From Brienomyrus brachyistius (Eukaryota > Chordata > Actinopteri > Osteoglossiformes > Mormyridae), in NCBI RefSeq assembly GCF_023856365.1, contig NC_064539.1, positions 28,795,493 to 28,859,492 of the forward strand: DNA of 64,000 nucleotides, given 5' to 3'. Every line of letters starts with the position of its first letter. Position 1 is the first letter of the stretch. The position numbers and the translations under genes were made by a program. Positions 23,395-34,150 of the stretch are shown one piece after another. Under the pieces are notes generated by a model that had not been told where the DNA came from, made no database searches, and saw only the letters and a program-made list of their open reading frames with translations.

Positions 23395-23882
23395 GTGTGG
23401 ATCAGAAGTACAGTAAATTACATTGTGGGGACTAAATGTGCCCACAATATGACAAAAAACCTGTTATTTTTATTTAGTGGTCAGTGTTGATACACCACAG
23501 CACAACGAAATGCGTCCTCTGCATTTATCCCATATGTGACGTTGTGGCATAGCGGGGGCAGCTAATTCAGCGCCCGGGGGGCAGGGCTTGGGGGCGGCAC
23601 CTTGCTCAGGGAACCTCAGTGGTCTCTTGCTGGTCAGGGATTCAAACCGGCGATCTTTCAATTACAAGTGCGCTTCCCTAACCATCAAGCCACTGCTGCC
23701 CTCATTTTCACATTGTGGGGACCGTTTTTGGGGGAGCCACATCTGTGACTGTAATTAAAAAAATAAAAATGTCTTGTATTTTGTTTAAGGTTAAGGTCAT
23801 CATCATTGGGAACAGAACTATACTCATAGAAATGAATGGATGGTCCCCACAAAGTTATGAATACAAACGTGTGTGTATGTTT
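23395..23882. repeat. Dispersed teleost repeat split by a SINE
   Basis: ATTACATTGTGGGGAC with AAATGTGCCCACAA lies left of the SINE. ACATTGTGGGGACC with ATGGATGGTCCCCACAAAG and a (GT)n end lies right of it. I recognise this as a dispersed fish repeat that starts GTGGGGACCAAATGTCC and ends near a (GT)n tract. A second copy starts at 54203. The SINE at 23463-23703 interrupts it. Confidence 0.7.
23463..23703 (-). mobile_element. tRNA-derived SINE, minus strand, nested
   Basis: Read on the minus strand, the head GCAGTGGCTTGATGGTTAGG is A-box-like and GGTTTGAATCCCTG is B-box-like. The body has CCTGAGCAAGGTGCC and the 3' module has GGACGCATTTCGTTGTGC. It sits inside the dispersed repeat at 23395-23882. 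TTATTTT on the left and TCATTTT on the right may be a decayed target duplication. Confidence 0.85.
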
Positions 23883-24028
23883 GTAGAAAGGCGTTGGGCC
23901 AGACATCAAAGTGCGGGTTCAGCTTCCAAAGAATGCACAGTTATCTAATAATTGGGTGAGGTGTGTGTATGTCATATTATAATACTAAATTACATTGACA
24001 ATACACAACACATTATTATTATTATTAT

Positions 24029-24151
24029 CCATCCATCCATCCATTTTCCAAACCGCTTATCCTACTGGCTTGTGGGGAATCCAGAGCCTATCCCGGAATC
24101 AATGGGCATGAGGCAGGGAACAACCCAGGGTGGGGGGCCAGCCCATCTCAG
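24029..24151 (-). mobile_element. 5'-truncated (ATGG)n SINE in an ATT tract
   Basis: (CCAT)n, TTTTCCAAACCGCTTATCC, GAGCCTATCCCGGAATCAAT and GGCATGAGGCAGGGAACAAC match the 3' third of the 13321 copy, reversed. Both flanks are (ATT)n, 24012-24028 and from 24152, so the target duplication is either ATT repeats or the site was a microsatellite. Confidence 0.85.
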
Positions 24152-24169
24152 ATTATTATTATTATTATT

Positions 24170-25230
24170 TGGGACTATTAGGAGCCATGGAAAAGATATG
24201 AATTCCTATAGATCATTTAAGCCACATTCCTGCAGACTGTCCTGTCCATACAGATGAGTACTTGGATAAAATAGAAAGTTCTGTTTACTGTTTCTATAGC
24301 AGCATCTGGAAATAAACAGTGTGATTGAGTGGGGGGGGCAGGGAGGGGCCCTGAGGCAGGGTGTAGAGGGAGTCATTGTCTACAGGAACACCCCCCCCCA
24401 CCCGAATTCACGGCCCCCCTGCTGGGGAATTAGCACCACGCTATTCAAATCACACCTGACAACGCCAACCATCATTTGGTGGGGGGGGGGGGGGTGTTCT
24501 GTGTTTTTAATCACTTTTAGAAAAGCACTTAAAACTCTGAGAAAGATTATCTTTTTGCTTGTCCTTCAAAACTGAACTCAAAATGATTTTTTAAAAAAAT
24601 TATATATATATATATATATATATATTTAAATTGTCTTCAATCGCCTTTCTTTGGAACGTCAGGAACTTGTGAGCTGGATAATTTCTCAGCAGGGCTTCCT
24701 GTATCCTTTCAGGCCACATTATTCTAGAACATCCTTGTTTAATTACTTAAGTAATAGTATTTTTAAAGTATTTCCAACATTAAAAAAAGAGAGTACAAAA
24801 AAAAAGGTTTGCCCTGGTAAATTTTGTCTTGTATTGAATAAATGTATATTTAACATTCTCTTTCGGGGGAACGTATCTGTAAAAATAGTATAGGTAATTA
24901 ACTGGTAATTATACCAATTAAGCAGTGGGAACGGATCGCAGTGAAAACCTGTGGATGCAAGTTCCATCGGGAACCGGGACTGGCAGATCTGCTCTCATGG
25001 TTCGCTTGATGTACTTCCACCTGGACCTCCCGGGATCTCGTCAGTCCTGCGCGGTGGCTGTACTTTAGGCTGGACGGATCCCAGGATCACAGGACAGCGC
25101 CTCCTACTGGCTGGCCTGAAATTAAATAATCCTGCATCTTCTTTGAGGCACTCACACACATAAATACAGACAAATCAGAGTGAAACTTGGGCCCAAGCGT
25201 AGGGCCAGGTCATTAATCTAGCAGCCCAGG
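24170..25230. other. Unique AT-rich sequence with microsatellites
   Basis: Holds a G14 run at 24481-24494 and (TA)n at 24601-24625. No gene recognised. Confidence 0.5.
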
Positions 25231-25358
25231 AGCTTGTCAGCGGGCCTTAAAGGCTTTGTTTATGGGCCCAGTCGATGTGACTATTCTACTGAGGCTGAAA
25301 CAAACAACCTTCTGATCACACAGAACCCTAACCCACACACTGCTCCCAAAATGCAGGT

Positions 25359-25432
25359 CGATATCCACTTGGTTTTGAACCGAGGCCCTTTCACATATTG
25401 GGTTCACATGACAACCACTATACCATGGAAAC
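25359..25432 (-). pseudogene. tRNA-Val-like pseudogene or SINE head
   Basis: Read on the minus strand it starts GTTTCCATGGTATAGTGGTT, close to the tRNA-Val start GTTTCCGTAGTGTAGTGGTT. It keeps a B-box-like GGTTCAAAACC. Aligned to tRNA-Val(AAC), the position before the anticodon is C instead of the invariant T and the anticodon reads AAT. The 3' acceptor arm no longer pairs. It is therefore not functional. It may be a retro-tRNA or the head of an old SINE. Confidence 0.65.
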
Positions 25433-25584
25433 TATAACCTTTATGGTTGGTTCCTTCAGATGTCATGCTCAGGAATGACAAGATTGACCTCCAAAACAAG
25501 GGGCTAAAGGCTAAAAAGGCTACCGCCCAAGCACAGGTCAGACAAGGGAGAAAAGCATACATAGATAAGCAATAACAGTACAGC

Positions 25585-25683
25585 ATTAACCCTCTATTGC
25601 TCCAGGGACCGGCTGACTCTACTTTCTCAAAAAAGTTGCTGTGGATAAAGCATCTGCAAAATAAATGTGAAGTAAATAATAAT
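25585..25683 (+). mobile_element. tRNA-SINE 3' fragment
   Basis: TTAACCCTCTATTGCTCC, CTGACTCTACTTTCTC and GTGGATAAAGCATCTGCAAA match the body and tail of the 18835 SINE copy in order. The head is missing. Confidence 0.7.
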
Positions 25684-25721
25684 CCTTATAATCCTTATAA
25701 GACCTTATAATCTTAATTCCG

Positions 25722-26030
25722 CATGGAGTGACTGCTTCACACCTGGCGGATGTTTGAGGAGGGAAGGTAACTGCTTTACATTACAAGGGCGTTACATTGC
25801 TGGGTTTTGGGTTCGAGTTCTGCCTGTGTGTCTGCAGATTGCATGTCCTCCCATGAATGGGTTTCCTCCAGCAATTTAGAGACAAACAGCAAGGTGAAGA
25901 GGTGTCACTCAATTCCCCTTAGTGTGTGTGAGTGTGTGCCCTGGACTGGCATCGCATTCTAGCTGTCCCGGTCTTGTGCCCTGTGTCATATTGGCATCGC
26001 AGGCCTTGTGTTCTGTGATGGACTGGCATT
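25722..26030 (+). mobile_element. Degraded (ATGG)n-type SINE
   Basis: A B-box-like GGGTTCGAGTTCTGCC, then GATTGCATGTCCTCCC, GGGTTTCCTCC, GTGTGTGCCCTGGACTGGCA and TCCCGGTCTTGTGCC, in the order of the family. Internal deletions. The segment ATTGGCATCGCAGG at the end repeats part of the body. Confidence 0.75.
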
Positions 26031-28839
26031 AATTAATAATGCCAAAATTAATAAGGAATTATGGAAGCTGGATGGATAACAACCAAATTTTATACACATT
26101 ACTTTTTTGCTTTTTGTTTTATTTTACTGGGATTTGTGCAAAGGCAAACTTCTGGAAAAGAGGGCTATTTGCCCCAGGAGATAAAAATGAGAATGTTTAA
26201 AAGTACTTATGGTTCAAAAAGAGAACCAGTAGCAGAACGACGCAAGTTAGCTGTGGCCCTGGCAGCTTGCAAATAACCGCTGACTGTTGCTCATTGGCTC
26301 ACAGAGAGAATATTAGCAGCTCTGATTAGCCATAACAGTTTGGTTCACCGGCACTGAATTAAATGCTGCCTCTGTGCCAAGAGTCATAACTGACATCAAC
26401 TTACATCGTCCTGTCTTCTGAAAGGGGATTAATTATATATATATATTTAACTACATTAAACTCAAGTCATTGCAGGCAATTAAATTCAGGTGTGTACAAA
26501 ATGGTCAAGTTGTCAGCCCCCCCACAACACTTACTGCCAATCTTTTGTTCCGTTATAAAATGCATCTACTCTGGAAATAAAAATCTTTTTTTGCAAGCAT
26601 TTTGTCAGGAGAATGAGGTGAAAGCCTGGTTTTCTTGCCCCGAGCCTGAGACACCGTGCATAGTGAGTAACGTCTTTTAAATATTTAAACTGACAATTTA
26701 AAAGCTGAACACAGGAGCGTTCCTGCTTAATGTGAAAAGCGACGTGTGTCGGAAACATTTCCGCACTTGTGGCAGTTCATCGCGCTTCAGGCAATTTGAG
26801 TCAGGTAACTGAAGTTTTAACGTTAAAAGGCTTTTTTTCCCCTCCTGTTTCTCACAAGCAGAGTAAAGCATTCTGGGAATAATGAGACGGCTTTTCAAAA
26901 TGCAGATAGATCTTAATACGCCTTTACCTGATAATGCTGACAGATGAATGAAAGTCGCTGAAGAAAAAAGTGGATTGTGCTTGCAGGAGACGGGAACAAC
27001 AGACAAAAGACAACAGAAGAATCATGACAACTAGATCCTTCACCTGTGTTCTGACGTACTGACATCAGTCTACATTTGAATATCAGCTGCAGGACCTAGC
27101 AGTGTTTCTAAATAAGTACACTAACGAGAATATAAATTATTATTGCATTTGATCAATCAATCAATCATAAACTAAAAATTCCTTGTGACTAGCCAGTACA
27201 AAACTTATTTCCTGCTTTAATTCTTCAGGGGATCTGCTCCCAAGCTTGGCTGCATAGAGTTATTAATATTTTAAATTATTGACTGTAATTAAGGCACTCA
27301 GCCTCTTTTCTGAAAATCCTGAATGAGCGATGAGAAAATGCTTCTTGTTCTTAGTTTTTGGGGGAAATGTTAGGGCATAAACGCATTTGATAAAAACATT
27401 CGCATAAAAATGAGTAAACAGAATGGCTTATGTAAAACGTGGCTTTTATGTAGGACACGGAGGAACAGGAAGACGCGGATGCCTGATACCCATGATCACA
27501 GCAGTGCTGGATCCCTGTACCCAGCCGGCAAACCCTGGAGCAGGCAGGTCTGAGACGAGATCCTCCGTACACGCCGTCCCATTAAGGGTGTGGGATTTCC
27601 CCAAAGCGTGTGAACTAGAAGCAGACTCTCTTCCGATGGTGGGAATAGTGGTTTGGAGCAGATGGGTGGGGATGGGGTTCGTCATGGGAGCACAATTAAA
27701 AAATACTAATAATAAAAACAACATCGAAGGCTAAGCAGAACATTAATGGATTCCATGTGTGTTATCAAGATCGGGAAATAATTACGTTTAACCAAGTAAT
27801 GTCCGTACTTCTTCAGTAGTGAAGTAGTGAACCTTTTCTCAAGTGCGAGGAGTTTTATGGAGTTTTTCTGCATTTCATATTAGTGCCTCGGATTAAAAGT
27901 CCCAGTCAAGAAAGGGAAGGAAATAAAATTTGGGTCAAGTGACATTGATATGCAGTCATGTTATTAGCATTAGATGCTATAAAAGCAAATGACTATGCCT
28001 AATTGTGTGCTTGTTCTTATTAATTAGTCCGACTTGAGTTAGTATTTAAATTAAGGGAACAAAAGAGAACAGGTACAATAGTGGGAAGCGAAAACAGAAA
28101 CTATAATTAAGATGCTAAATAAATCCAATTAAATCTGAAATAGTATTGTTACAATAAGGCGTGCCTCTTGCCGTTGATAGGCATTGGTGGGACGGCAAGC
28201 TAAACCTCGTTATATGAAGAAGGGAGGAAGAATCAGGATGAATGGTTTTAACAAACGGTGGAGAGGACCTCGATCGAGAGGGTGCCACTTCTGCATCAGC
28301 TCATAAGGGAATGAGCACCAGGGCTGGTAGACCTGCGGAATGGGTCTGAGGTCCGGGGTCCAGGTCAAGTGACCAAACCGGCTCATCGGCTGACTGTGGT
28401 CTCGCTCTTGTGCACCCTAACCCTCCAGCCCTCCCCACAGCCGTTATGTTTTTGTTGTTGTTCTTCACTTATCTGTTACTGTTCTTTGTCAACTAGCTGA
28501 CAACCTAAAGTTTTTACGGGAACTGGACACAAATGCGGGCTATGGAAATTCTCATCAGTCTACAGTAATATGCTGCATTTTACAACATTTATAAAAAAAA
28601 AAAACAAAATGCGTAAAACTAACATTTCAGGTCTATGCCTCAGCTTTTTATCGCTGCTGTGTTTAATATTGTGATGAATTTGTGTTTCTGGTCCTTGCCT
28701 CAGTTTTATTTTATAAGCACGTGTGACTTTGTTTACTTCAGTGTCCATGTCTGGTACTATAATAACGTATCGCTGTGGACGATCTCTAATCGCGTTTTTG
28801 CCTAACTTTCCTGAATGTGACGCCCCTCCTCCCTGACAG
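26031..28839. other. Unique sequence, no gene recognised
   Basis: About 2.8 kb without a clear repeat family. (TA)n near 26435 is short. Frames at 26698-27006, 27423-27734 and 27446-27724 show no domain and overlap on opposite strands. Confidence 0.5.
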
Positions 28840-28858
28840 GTGGATGAAGATCAGCTCG
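28840..28858 (+). other. Micro-exon-like 19-nt segment
   Basis: A pyrimidine-rich tract ending CCCTCCTCCCTGACAG precedes GTGGATGAAGATCAGCTCG, which is followed by a consensus donor GTGAGTG. Neural micro-exons have this layout. No host gene is visible, so it could equally be chance. Confidence 0.15.
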
Positions 28859-29289
28859 GTGAGTGTAAGACTCTCGATCTGATCGCTGCCACAGGAAAAC
28901 GTGAATGTGACACATTTTATTCATGTTCAGCCTAAATTCAACTTGTTGTTATTCCTGTGGAAAAACAAATCAACAAACAGCTGTCAATATGGACTCGTCT
29001 TGCTGACTGTCCCTGTGGGCAGTATTGTGTCCCAGCCGCTGCCTGAAATATCACCCCCCCTCCATTTTTCCGTATGTTAACATATTCGTTCTCCAACTGT
29101 TAATAATACATGGCAACAGCTAGTGCTAAACCTACATCCATCCATCTTTTTACCGCTGATCCTGGTCAGGGTAAACAGTTTAGTTGAAATTTTAAAAAGA
29201 AACGTTAAGGCAAAGTGAGTGAACTAAACAAAAAACCTATCTGAAGTTTGATCTAGAAGGTCTATTGTAACCCCCTTGGAGACATATCA
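28859..29289. other. Unique sequence with a SINE tail scrap
   Basis: CCATCCATCTTTTTACCGC with GATCCTGGTCAGGGTAAAC at about 29139-29180 is a short minus-strand SINE 3' remnant. Nothing else recognised. Confidence 0.5.
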
Positions 29290-29770
29290 AGTACGAAATG
29301 CTCATTAAGTCCCGCAGGCCTGTAAGAAAATATGCGACAGGCGCAGAGCTGTAGGTTCATCGCTGACCTTTCTTTGGTTTTAATCACGGCGACTCCTGAC
29401 AGCTTAATAAGTCCAGAGTGCTGGATGGCGGCCTAACTTAATAAGGCCCCACAGCTCAGCGTCGGCCACCTACGATTGCTGCCATAAGTCACTGCACATC
29501 TGGTGCCACGTCCTTGGCTGAGAGATATTTTCCATAGCTTTCTCTGGGTTCCGAAATCCTTCATCGCTTTTATTAATACGGGGCGCTGGGGGGTGGGGGC
29601 TGTGTGTCACGTTCTTGTGTCGCTCTGGGGCCTGCATTGCTGCTAGGCTGAGGCTCGGCAGCGTTCCCGTGCCGTAGCGCTTAGCTAGCCCTTCACGTTT
29701 AAGGCCGATTTATTCCTCTGTTTTGAAACGATGCAGTCGGTAGCCGCGTACCCTATGCTGTTGCCTGACA
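29290..29770. promoter_or_regulatory. Candidate conserved non-coding element
   Basis: Repeat-free block with GCTTAATAAGTCC near 29402 and ACTTAATAAGGCCCC near 29437, two related AATAAG-centred motifs about 34 bp apart. GCTGACCTTTCTTTGG and TTTTATTAATACGGG also occur. No coding signal. Regulatory function inferred. Confidence 0.35.
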
Positions 29771-30885
29771 CGTACCTCCACAGAAGTGAAGCTATGGGCT
29801 TAGTTATAATGTAGGATATGATGTAGGATACATGCTACCTATAGTGCGGATTTCTTCAGCAATATAAATCGGCATATGGTGGTACACTAATAAAGCCCAG
29901 CTGAGGTTTATAAACCCCACGCATATCGACATTTAATCGTCGACAGGCAGAGCTGTGAATAAGTTAGCAGGTTTGAAACTTAAACTTTTCTGGCTTAAAT
30001 CTATGGGCAGTATCTACGTACGTAACTGGAGCATTTTGGTAAGACCTGAATAAGGGCCTGGATTAGGGTTAGTTGTTAGAATTGCGTTTTGCTCATCAAT
30101 GAGAAACGGAGAAGGGTCAGATTCACACTTTTCCTACGACTGCGCTGTAATGTTACGGCAAATTGCAATTAATTTAATTTAATAAATGCAAGTTAGTATC
30201 AGGAATCAGTCACACCTATTTGATCCTGTGATGAAAAAATATATTATTATGAGAAAATAAGTCTTGCAAGGTGGGATTATATTTTAACTGACCCAAATTA
30301 TTTCTAGTGATCTTTATATATGTTGCATCAGGATAATGTAAAGAGTCTTTTTTCATCTTTATTATTGTAGACGTGCATATAACTGTACTCATACTCAACC
30401 TAATTTCTACTTTATCTTCTTTTGATATCCAACCTGAAATTTCATTTAAATTGTGGTCTTGTCATGGGATTGATATGCAGTCATAGCGGTTGACCATAGA
30501 GGAAGTGGAGAGACCAGCCTTAATCTCCCCGACTTCTGGTTATGATTTATTATATCAGTTATGGGTCCAGCTACACACTGTGTCTGGAATGACGAAGTGC
30601 CAGGGTATTAATCTCCTGTCACACTGAGAGGACCACAACCATTTGGCATCCACTGAACACACAGAGATTTGTATGACATAATATATGTTACATACAATTT
30701 ATTACATAATAACACAATAATAATTGTGTAAAAACACACCATCGCACATCTTTAGCAAGCCAGCAGGTCTTAATGTGCAATACCTGCACTGTCTGTTCAT
30801 GGAAATGTCTAAGCTAAGAATTTCAGAAATTTTTGCGAGGGGATTTTTAAGGCATTTCAGTTGGAGTAAATACAGAGATACATGC
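29771..30885. other. AT-rich unique sequence, nothing recognised
   Basis: No gene or repeat family seen. Confidence 0.5.
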
Positions 30886-30888
30886 TTT

Positions 30889-30925
<37 letters not shown>
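30886..30925. repeat. T23-A17 inverted homopolymer
   Basis: A run of 23 T is followed directly by 17 A, a perfect inverted repeat with no spacer. It may be two SINE/LINE tails joined, or a sequence prone to length errors. Flanks show no recognisable element. Confidence 0.9.
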
Positions 30926-31059
30926 GATTGGATGACAGTGATAGATGCCAATAGGTCACCTGACCTACTGTATATTTATATCATGGAATCATACCATGGG
31001 GACTCCAGTTGAACCTTTCAAGATTGCACCGTGAACCAGCTTGTCCCAAAACGTGCTTT

Positions 31060-31300
31060 GTAACACTTTTTTTTGGGCCTCAGATGGAGAGAATGTGAAC
31101 GGGGGGTCAGCCAAGGGACAAAGGAGAGGGTACGTCAGCGGCGAAGATTAAGCGCGAATAAATATAGCATCGACAACAGCTACATTAACAGGATTATCAG
31201 CCCAGAGAATATATCAAAAATATTGCAAAATGCAAAAGCCAAGAAGGGGAGGGGTGAAGGAAATTATATTAATGGTTACCAGTTGGGACGACTCAGGGTG
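31060..31300. promoter_or_regulatory. Candidate conserved non-coding element
   Basis: Unique block with AAGCGCGAATAAATATAGC, TACATTAACAGGATTATCAG and ATATTGCAAAATGCAAAAG. AT-rich motifs mixed with preserved CpG. The 81-codon + frame shows no domain. Confidence 0.3.
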
Positions 31301-32689
31301 AATCCAAATGCCTGCTGACAGGGGATGGGGAAGCGGGTGCATCTTCTGCCCTTTGCTTTACCCAGAACTGTGTTACCTGGTGACTTTCATCTGTGTGTGT
31401 TTGTCCGCTTGTTTATTGTCAGGTATATTATCATATAGCATCGTTACCCCAAGAATTATCCTCTCAGTCTCCGTTCATTTTTCTCGGTGTGTTTGCCATA
31501 CTGAAGAAAGGTACTGTATCGATTCAATACATTTATAAATATTTATCCATATTTCATTACTGGTTGATGTCATTTTTCCCATCAGAAGCACAAAAAGATT
31601 CTTGCTCCGCTTAAGAATCTATGCTGGTTTGTCACAAAAAAGGGTCGTTCATTCTAATCCCAGAAAGATGACATGCCGTGTGTGTGTTATTAAAATCCTG
31701 CAAAGCTATAGTTGGCCTAGCATCCAATCCAGGGTGTACCCCTGCCCTGTGCTGCCTGGGATAGGGTCCAGGCTCCCTGCAAAACGCTACATGGTATTTT
31801 TAAGTTTTAACCAATAATAAACAGTGGGTGCCAAACGCTGTTCCGTTTAGCTGATGCACTTGCAAGTTTTCCTGCTCGTCTGAGGAATCTGGGACCTGAG
31901 CTAGTGCTATACTAATCATTTGCCCCAGGAGAACGGCTTCCCCCGCAGTATAGAGGTTGTTAGCGGTAGTGAGGCTTACAAGCACCTCCATGCACCGTAG
32001 GCCCTCTTAGACCTCCGTCGTATCATAAAATATAACAATCGCAAGCTAACCCAGAGGCCTGTGGCATTATTTATTGTAGGCTTGAGCCTGTGAGCCACAA
32101 AGAGCTGAATTTCTCCTCGGATGAATCTCGTGTCTGGTTTTAGCGATGCTAAAACTCCCCCCTGACCGCGCGCGTTAGCCCACTCAATGTCACAGCTCCT
32201 TGTGGGAAGGGACAGATTTAGGGATTTAAACAAACAGCCCTTTATTGATATTGATATAGAAGACCTCAGGTGGTCGGCACTATTTTATTTAACTGACAAT
32301 TCCGGTAAGCGTTCCGACGTCTGAATGAAACCTGATATGCTTAGCAGAGAGGCACTCATTTTGGAGGGGGGGGAGATAAAACGGGTAAGAAATTTGTTTC
32401 GAATTATTTATCAGTTGTACATATCTTGTGTCAGCAGTACAATGTATTTAAGAAGACAAATACACAGATATTTCCTTGAAGAATACATGCGGTGAGGGGT
32501 GGGGGTGAGGGTGGGGGTGCTGTTTTTCTTGTTCCGCAGCTGTCCCTGTTAACTGCCGCTTTGTGTAGCATCTGGTTAGATGGTACATCTTTAAAGCACT
32601 TTCTACTTCATTTAAACCTTGCATATACATGTAAGTTTCACAAGGGCATTTTTTATTAAAAACTTTAAGCCCACATTCCCAGCGGGAAT
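31301..32689. other. Unique sequence, no gene recognised
   Basis: Contains only the SINE scrap at 31722-31786. A (GTGGGG)-rich tract lies near 32497-32520. Confidence 0.5.
31722..31786 (+). mobile_element. SINE body scrap
   Basis: ATCCAGGGTGTACCCCTGCC and CTGTGCTGCCTGGGATAGGG match the 3' body of the (ATGG)n SINE family. Both ends are lost. Confidence 0.7.
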
Positions 32690-33070
32690 GATATCATCTC
32701 TTTGATATGCATTTCCTCAAGGTTTTTCCATCAAAACTTTCCAAGCAGGGAACAGGCCCGTATTCTTTTTTATTTTCCCGTGTGTCCCCCTGCACGCTCC
32801 GACAGACTCGCAGCTGCTTATTGTGAGCTTGGCGCTGACTCTCTGAAACCGCGGCTGCCTCGGTCCTCGAACCCCCCCCCGCACGGCTGCGGTCGCACCG
32901 CGTCCGCCTTTCACGGGGAGGGGGGGCTGGCCAAGGTCTCGGAAGTTCCGCTGAGAAGCGGTGGGCGCTCTGGTTCACAGACGGAGTCCGCCCCCACCAC
33001 GATGAGCCAGCAGGCTCGTCTCCGCCGACTCACATCGATCGCTAAGCGGGAAAAACGAAGCAGGAAAACT
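32690..33070. other. GC-rich block with overlapping frames
   Basis: GC- and CpG-richer than its surroundings (GCACGGCTGCGGTCGCACCG). Frames are open on both strands (+158 codons at 32702-33178 and minus frames) as expected in GC-rich DNA. The + frame runs into a SINE at its end, so it is not a conserved gene. Might be a CpG-rich regulatory block. Confidence 0.4.
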
Positions 33071-33127
33071 AACAATTTTTCTGTCATTGCTCTTCTTGGC
33101 CAAGTCTTCTTGGCATTGCTGGAGAGG

Positions 33128-33235
33128 TGTGCACAGGTTAGGACTCAGATCAGAAGGTTGTGGGTTCAAATCCCATGATTTCTCAATTGTATTTTGCCTT
33201 CGATAAAAGCGTCTGCCAAATAATCGAACGTAAAT
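33128..33235 (+). mobile_element. tRNA-SINE, internally deleted
   Basis: B-box-like GGTTGTGGGTTCAAATCCC joins directly to the tail CGATAAAAGCGTCTGCCAAA. The middle body seen in the 18835 copy is absent. Confidence 0.75.
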
Positions 33236-33839
33236 CTGAACCTACAGACTCCATTTTCCTTCCACTATTGACAATTAAGCTAGTGAGACAAGCCAGAGTT
33301 TTACGGATGATTTGTTGAATGACTACAGATATGTAGTCTATCGGCATCAGACTGGCAGCTGCACTTGACTAAACATGCAAATTATTTGCTAATAGTTAGT
33401 TGAATGGGAGTCTGGTAGCCCGGCTGAATGGGGCTATCAGAATAAAGCATAGCCCCATTTTCAACTTATTGCATTGTCTATGGATAAAATAAACCAAAAT
33501 TTTATGTCCAAGGGAAAACCCAAGATTACTAGCTTGTTTTGGCTTCCATCTTCACCAGGACAATATGCCTTATTGACATGAAGATTCCTCTGCTCTCTGG
33601 AAACTAATTGCAAATAATTTCTGCTTCTAGGTAAAATACGAACAGATTTGTATGTCCTGTTCATTAGAGGGTCTTCATTCCTGTCTTGTTACTGAAGGCT
33701 TAAAGAAAAATCTAATAAAATGAGATAAATTTGAGACTTATGGTGTCAGGAAATACTAAAATATATATATATTTTTTTAAATCACCCACGCATGCATGAT
33801 CGTTGGCCCAGGCTGAGATATTTAAAATAAAAACACTGG
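33236..33839. other. AT-rich unique sequence, nothing recognised
   Basis: A short (TA)n T-run lies near 33761-33778. No gene. Confidence 0.5.
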
Positions 33840-34150
33840 GTGCTTTTTAACTGAGCGTTTTGTCCAAAACACATGTTCTTGAGAGGAACGGCAGACCCCT
33901 GAAGTTCTCAGCCCGTTTTAGCACTCCGAGGTCATGTCTGCCCGCCTGTTTTCCCCGAACGGGAATCATATGCGGAGAGGGAGAGGTCCCATCTTTGTTT
34001 TGGCCCCCAGAGCGTATAAGTTTGGCTTTGCACCATGAAACGGCGAAGCTGTGAGATTTCTCTTTGGCAGCCTGGGAAAATAAAAGGTTCCATCTGGCGA
34101 GAGGGGCCAGAGGATAGCCTTTGCTGACCTTTGACACAGATTCTGCTTTT
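33840..34150. promoter_or_regulatory. Candidate conserved non-coding element
   Basis: Repeat-free block of balanced composition with CATCTTTGTTTTGGC, CTTTGCACCATGAAACGGCG and TTTGCTGACCTTTGACAC; the last contains TGACCTTTGAC, which reads on the minus strand as a DR1-like GTCAAAGGTCA. Opposing frames of 102 and 117 codons lack domains. Confidence 0.35.

Noticed and set aside
32702..33178. 158-codon + frame in GC-rich sequence
   Set aside because: It ends within a tRNA-SINE, has no domain, and minus-strand frames of similar quality overlap it.
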